In this document: positions 60,200-64,000 of the stretch, one piece after another | Layout of the letters: each line of letters begins with the position of its first letter | Position numbering within the stretch: position 1 is the first letter of the stretch | Assembly (NCBI GenBank): GCA_964242925.1 | Contig: CAXTBW010000003.1 | Coordinates: 14,500 to 78,499 of the forward strand | Origin: LMUY01 sp964242925 | GTDB taxonomy: Bacteria; Pseudomonadota; Alphaproteobacteria; Acetobacterales; Acetobacteraceae | Length of the DNA: 64,000 bases | Direction: 5' to 3' | Notes under the pieces: model-generated | Databases searched by the model: none | What the model was told of the DNA's origin: nothing | The model's input: the letters and a program-made list of their open reading frames with translations, nothing else | Program-made: the position numbers and the translations under genes

Positions 60200-61351
60200 T
60201 CAGCGTTTGAACGTGGCGTTGTAGGTCGTGCCCTCGCCGACGTTCCCAACGGCTTCATTGTTGCGTACGACGCAATCGGCCTGCGCATCGCCGACACGAC
60301 GGCACCGTAGCTCGGCAAGCACCATGTTCAACTCTCCTGCGCATCGGGTCGGCATGGTGATGACCAGGAGGTCGCCCGAAAAGGTTGCCGCCAGAGGACC
60401 TGTGCAAGACCGATTGACGGCAGCCTCAGTCTGCTTGCCTGCGCCTCCACGGTCGAAGCACATTTTCCACAAGGCGGCGGCCTCCGAGTGGCCGTTGCCC
60501 GACACGATCTGAACGTCGGACGTCAGGTTCCAGCAACCTTCCAACAGCGTCAGGTCTTGCCGGTCCCAACGGTCCTGCGGCAGGGCGGCGCGTGGGGGCG
60601 TGGCCGGCGGCGGTGCGGGCGTGCCCGTCGCTGGGCGGGGCGCCACGCGCAACGGGCATAGCAATTGTCGCCGTCCCAACTCCTCCGTCAGGGCGGCGAG
60701 CGTGGCGCGCAACTGGCTTCCGTTGTCGGCCGCGGCCGCCTGCGCCCGCAGCAACGCCAACTGGGCGGGGTTGGCGGTGCACATCGCGGGCGGGCTGGCG
60801 AAGCTGATGCCGAGGAACGGCAGCGCCAGCCCCGCCGTGAGCGCCATCACCGCCAGCAGCGCCATGGTCAGGCCGTAGATGCGCCAGGGCGTGCGCGGCG
60901 GCGGCACGAACGCGACGCCGTCGTCCAGCCCGTCCAGCGCGGCGCCGGGAGAGCCGCCCGGCGCCGGGAGCGACCAGCCGGTCAGCACCGGGCGGCCGGC
61001 CACCGCGTAGAGGTGCGACAGGTCGGGGATGGTCCACGCCAGCGGCCACGCGCTGGACACGGCAGGCGCCAACCCGCTCTGCGCCAGGCGGCGGACGTCC
61101 GAGCGGATGGACGCGATCGCAGCCAACAGCGCGTCCCGGTCGTCGGCCGGCAGGTCTCCGTGCCGCCGCCAGGGTCCGTCCGGGGCCACCCAGTTCACGC
61201 CGGTCGGCCCCGGTTCGGGCCGGGCGAGCAGCGCGGCGTGGGCGGCGGTCAGGTGCTGCGTGACCTCCGCCGTGATGGCGGCGTGCCAGGCGGCCAGGTC
61301 CCGACCCGGAGGAAGCAGGCTGGCGGTGCGGGTGGTGGCGAGGATGGTCAT
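60200..61351 (-). CDS. SrfA-like membrane protein 1
   Basis: The 383-residue protein has a cytoplasmic N-terminal domain with 'GVNWVAPDGPWRRHGDLPAD' and 'IPDLSHLYAVAGRPVLTGWS', a membrane helix at ~159-182 (LTMALLAVMALTAGLALPFL), a proline-rich stretch and a Cys-containing periplasmic domain ('LLEGCWNLTSDVQIVSGNGH', 'NRSCTGPLAATFSGDLLVIT'). The 'PD...GxPVLxGW' pattern and layout resemble SrfA family proteins and the next gene. Homology is judged by eye. Confidence 0.68.
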   Translation of the reverse strand: MTILATTRTASLLPPGRDLAAWHAAITAEVTQHLTAAHAALLARPEPGPTGVNWVAPDGPWRRHGDLPADDRDALLAAIASIRSDVRRLAQSGLAPAVSSAWPLAWTIPDLSHLYAVAGRPVLTGWSLPAPGGSPGAALDGLDDGVAFVPPPRTPWRIYGLTMALLAVMALTAGLALPFLGISFASPPAMCTANPAQLALLRAQAAAADNGSQLRATLAALTEELGRRQLLCPLRVAPRPATGTPAPPPATPPRAALPQDRWDRQDLTLLEGCWNLTSDVQIVSGNGHSEAAALWKMCFDRGGAGKQTEAAVNRSCTGPLAATFSGDLLVITMPTRCAGELNMVLAELRCRRVGDAQADCVVRNNEAVGNVGEGTTYNATFKR

Positions 61352-62732
61352 GGCGAGGCCACGTCGACTTCGGCGACGGTCTGGTTGCGGCGGCCGTTCA
61401 CCGCCGTGCCGTTCACCACCCGGTCGGGCTGCCCGTCCTGCTTGATGGTGAGGCGGAACGGCGTGCTGGCGCGCACGCGCATGCCGTAGGGGTCGACGAT
61501 GACCCGGTAGTGGCCGGGTTTGGGATCGGTGAAGAACACGTTCTCGATCGGCGTGTCGATCAGGTGGTTCACGTCGCCGTTCGCGTCCACGTCGAGCATG
61601 CCGCCGCAGGCCGAGCGGTGCTCGAAGTCGATCGCGCCGCCCGCGGGGCAGAGCACGTGCAGGTCGAGGTCGTTCTTGTCGTCCCAAGCGAGGATGATCT
61701 GGAGCTTCCCGGTCTTGGCGCCCTGCTGCNNNNNNNNNNNNNNNNNNNNNNNNNNNNNNNNNNNNNNNNNNNNNNNNNNNNNNNNNNNNNNNNNNNNNNN
61801 NNNNNNNNNNNNNNNNNNNNNNNNNNNNNCTTGTCGTCCCAAGCGAGGATGATCTGGAGCTTCCCGGTCTTGGCGCCCTGCTGCTCGGCGCGCTGCTGGT
61901 CGCGGCTGGGCGGCGGAGCCGGCGGCGGCGGTGGCGGCGCGGGCGGCGGGACAGCGGCGCATTGCAGCCGGCGGCGCCCCGCGTCGGCCTCGAGCCGAGC
62001 CAGTTCGAGCTGCAGCGCGCCCTGCTGCGCGACGGCGTCCCGCAGCGTGCCGGCCAGGGCGGGTTGCGCGGGCGGCACGGCGCATTGCGCGACGGCCACG
62101 TTGCCCCAGCCGAACGGGTCGAACACCACCAGCAGCACGGCCAAAGCCGATGCCAGTAACGCGCCGCCGAGCATGCCGGACAGGAACAGCAGCAGGTTGC
62201 GGCCCGGCGGCGCGGGGCGGCGCGGCGGCGGCAGGATCGCCATCATGCCCGGGGCAGGGGCGCGGCGGCCCATGATGGTCGCCCGTTCCGGCGCGTTGCC
62301 GGCGCGGGCATGGCCCCAGCCGACCAGCACGGGCTGGCCGCCGACCGCCATGATCATGTTCGCGTCGGGCACCTGGACGGCCAGCAGCAGCATCTCGCCG
62401 CTGAACCGCTCGCCGTCGGAGCGGGCGGCCAGCAGGCGCGCGCCCAATGCCTCGATGTCGCCGACCAGGCTGTTCAGCCGGTCCTCCACGGCGGTGCGGG
62501 CGTCCGGGGCCAGCGCGCCCAACACGGCGGCCTCGCCGGGCAGCTCGGTGTACCAGTCGGTCTCGCCGCGGCGCGGGTCGGCGACCGGCTCTGCCAGGAT
62601 GGCGGCGTGGGCGGGCGACAGCTCCCGCGCCAGCAGGGCGGCCAGCACGCTCCACGTATCGACGGCAAGCTGCCCGGCGGTGCCGAGCGGCTGCAGGTCC
62701 TGCGTTCGGGTGCGGGCGATCCGGTTGGCCAT
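61348..62732 (-). CDS. SrfA-like membrane protein 2 with YfaP/DUF2135-like domain (interrupted by assembly gap)
   Basis: The N-terminal part has 'GETDWYTELPGEAAVLGALA', 'VQVPDANMIMAVGGQPVLVG', a membrane helix at ~180-203 and a Pro-rich linker. After the gap the C-terminal domain reads 'KLQIILAWDDKNDLDLHVLC', 'GGMLDVDANGDVNHLIDTPI', 'ENVFFTDPKPGHYRVIVDPY', typical of the DUF2135/YfaP beta-sandwich. The two sides repeat 55 bases; removing one copy and the Ns deletes 155 bases and leaves a single 409-codon frame. The gene is therefore probably intact. Confidence 0.75.
61675..61729. repeat. 55-base duplication left of the gap
   Basis: These 55 bases are identical to 61830-61884 and abut the N run. 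They encode 'QQGAKTGKLQIILAWDDK' on the minus strand. The arrangement is that of two contigs whose ends overlap but were joined with a placeholder. Confidence 0.9.
61730..61829. other. Assembly gap of 100 Ns
   Basis: Exactly 100 undetermined bases, the conventional placeholder for unknown gap size. The identical flanks suggest true gap length is negative (overlap of 55). Confidence 0.95.
61830..61884. repeat. 55-base duplication right of the gap
   Basis: Exact second copy of 61675-61729, starting at the first base after the Ns. It continues without break into the N-terminal part of the SrfA-like gene. Confidence 0.9.
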
Positions 62733-62744
62733 CGGGGGGCGGGC

Positions 62745-64000
62745 CTAGCGCGTGGCCGGTGGAGGTGCGCCAGGCGCGGTGGCCGGGGAGGGGCGCGGCG
62801 CAGCGCCGGGCGCCGGCATCGGGCCAGGCATCGGACCGGGCCCGCTCGCCTCCGGGGTCGGCGCGCCGGGGGCGGCGGGCGTGCACTGCCCGGTGACCTC
62901 GGTGACGGCGGCGCCGTGCTCGCGCAGGAAGGCGATCACCTCGTCGGCTTTCTGCGCGTAGTTGGCGTGCGCCACCTGGTCGCGGTCGAACGTTATGAAC
63001 GTGTTGATGCCCACCACGCGCCCGCAGCCGTCCACCAGCGGGCCGCCAGAGTTGCCGCCCGACACCGCCGCGCTGTGCGGCATGATCTTGATGCCGGAGG
63101 GCGAGGGCTGGATGGCGTTGATGCGGCCATCCGTGAGGATGACCTGCGGGATGGCCGAGACGTCGCCCTGGATCAGCTTCTGCAAGGCGGCGTCCGCGCG
63201 CATCAGCAGCCCGGGGTAGCCGGCGGCGATCACCTGGTCGAGCGTGGCGACGGTGGGCGTCATTACCAGCGGCTGGATCTGCGCGTCGGTGTGGATGCGC
63301 AGCACGGCGATATCCAGGCCGCCGATGTCCGACGACGGCGTGGTGAACGCGAGCTCCACCTTGGTCAGCTTGCCGAGCTTCTCGCTGGTCACGGCGATCT
63401 TGTCCGGATTGGCGTCCTTGATGACGTGCCGGTTGGTGACGATGAGGTCGGGCGTGATGAAGAACCCGCTGCCGGACTCGACGCCGCCTTCGCCAGCCGC
63501 GATGACGAGGACGACCGCCTGCTTCAGCAGGTCCGCGAGGTTGCCGTTGAACGGCGGGGTCCCCGGCGGCGGCGGCACGGAGGCGGGCGGCACGATGGCG
63601 GCGCGGTCCGGGCCGATGCGTGGCACCTGGTTGGGATCGAGCTGGCAAACGTCCCCGGCGAGCAGGCGGCGGCGCGCCTCGATGTCGCGCTCCAGCGCGG
63701 CGTTCTGCTCGTTCTGGCGGTCGATGGCGGCGCGGGTGGCGGGTTCGTCCAGCACGTCCACGGTGCTGGGCCGGCCGTTGAAACGGGCGGCCACGACGCG
63801 GGAGCCCTGCCACAGCCCAAGCGCGAGGAACACCAGCGCCACCAGCGCGCCGGCTGGCGGGAGCCACCAGTTCCAGGCGCTGCCGTCGCCGCCCCCCGCG
63901 CGCCCGGCGCCGGGTGGGCGAGGCGGGGGCGGCATGGCGGGCGCCTGTGGCCGTGCCGCCGGTTGCGGCCCCGGGCTGGCCCCGGCGGGCCGCGTCGGTT
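62745..64000 (-). CDS. Membrane-anchored trypsin-like serine protease, 5' end outside window
   Basis: From the ATG at 63935 there are 396 residues: a proline-rich N-terminus, a membrane helix at ~25-42 (WWLPPAGALVALVFLALGLW), a coiled-coil and a chymotrypsin-fold domain with catalytic His170 in 'LIVTNRHVIKD', Asp208 in 'GGLDIAVLRIH' and Ser296 in 'VSGGNSGGPLVDG', then a Pro/Ala-rich tail. The frame stays open to the window edge (PTRPAGASPGPQPAARPQAP before the ATG), so an upstream domain may exist. No PDZ domain is visible. It begins the visible part of the SrfABC-like locus. Confidence 0.85.
   Translation of the reverse strand, partial: PTRPAGASPGPQPAARPQAPAMPPPPRPPGAGRAGGGDGSAWNWWLPPAGALVALVFLALGLWQGSRVVAARFNGRPSTVDVLDEPATRAAIDRQNEQNAALERDIEARRRLLAGDVCQLDPNQVPRIGPDRAAIVPPASVPPPPGTPPFNGNLADLLKQAVVLVIAAGEGGVESGSGFFITPDLIVTNRHVIKDANPDKIAVTSEKLGKLTKVELAFTTPSSDIGGLDIAVLRIHTDAQIQPLVMTPTVATLDQVIAAGYPGLLMRADAALQKLIQGDVSAIPQVILTDGRINAIQPSPSGIKIMPHSAAVSGGNSGGPLVDGCGRVVGINTFITFDRDQVAHANYAQKADEVIAFLREHGAAVTEVTGQCTPAAPGAPTPEASGPGPMPGPMPAPGAAPRPSPATAPGAPPPATR

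Noticed and set aside
61348..62732. SrfA-like protein 2 as a frameshifted pseudogene
   Set aside because: Collapsing the 55-base duplicate and the Ns restores a single open frame.
61348..63867. Apparent 839-codon minus frame spanning the gap
   Set aside because: It combines the true C-terminus of the SrfA-like protein 2 with an off-frame reading of its N-terminal part and of the protease; the frame offset is caused by the 155-base assembly artefact.
47778..64000. Type VI secretion system
   Set aside because: No TssB/C, Hcp, VgrG, ClpV, TssJKLM or other core component is present; only the accessory TagRST/PpkA-like module is recognisable.
1..64000. tRNA, rRNA, CRISPR arrays and insertion sequences
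   Set aside because: No cloverleaf-like segment, rRNA motif, regularly spaced repeat series or transposase was seen on reading both strands; short tRNAs cannot be fully excluded without a search program.

Overview
The window is GC-rich, densely packed bacterial chromosome from an alphaproteobacterium, most likely Acetobacteraceae-like. The lineage evidence is the FliX, MotE and CckA flagellar context, an alphaproteobacterial LexA box (GAAC-N7-GAAC) ahead of recA, a one-cysteine DksA, and a pentose-phosphate block with a fused transaldolase/phosphoglucose isomerase beside transketolase. Most neighbours overlap by 1-4 bases (ATGA, GTGA, TTGA, TGATG), and GTG/TTG starts are common. No rRNA, tRNA, CRISPR array or insertion sequence was recognised, and no gene-free stretch exceeds 300 bases.

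Region 1 (1-22714) is a flagellar/chemotaxis cluster in several transcription units. They are flgI-flgJ-flgN-glycosyltransferase (minus), fliX and dksA (plus), flgF-flgG-flgA-flgH (minus), fliL-fliM-DUF6468-motE-cheY-cheZ-TPR protein (plus), fliO-fliP (minus) and flgB-flgC-fliE-fliQ-fliR-flhB-cckA (plus). speD-speE (spermidine synthesis) sit inside it and recA follows. Exact sigma-54 -24/-12 elements precede flgI and flgF, and CtrA-box-like sites precede fliL and flgB. This suggests a Caulobacter-like hierarchy, with the kinase gene cckA in the cluster it may control.

Region 2 (22711-29014) holds a cytidine-deaminase-like protein, a DUF3072 protein, a LigI-type amidohydrolase, an AtuA-like pair, a Zur-like Fur protein, birA, hisF, hisE and a HIT protein. 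Region 3 (29021-40121, minus) is an almost complete pentose-phosphate set: gntK, rpiA, pgl, two Cof-type HAD phosphatases, zwf, gnd, tal-pgi and tkt. Region 4 (40357-46478) has a CHASE3 kinase / response regulator / receiver-HisKA_2 kinase module, two FAD oxidoreductases and a Tam-like methyltransferase.

Region 5 (46539-64000) is the most unusual. It is a minus-strand locus encoding, in transcription order, a membrane-anchored trypsin-like protease (5' end beyond the window), two SrfA-like membrane proteins, an SrfB-like actin-fold ATPase, an SrfC-like P-loop protein, a proline-rich membrane protein, a periplasmic von Willebrand A protein resembling the C-terminus of PpkA, a LolCDE/TagTS-type ABC transporter and a TagR-like formylglycine-generating-enzyme-fold protein. 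Two lipoprotein genes converge on it from the other strand. No type VI secretion structural gene is present. It looks like an SrfABC system joined to the periplasmic sensing half of the T6SS threonine-phosphorylation pathway, with an added protease. Two dispersed palindromic repeat families divide it into sub-operons. The 100-N gap inside it is flanked by an exact 55-base duplication and is very likely an unmerged contig overlap.
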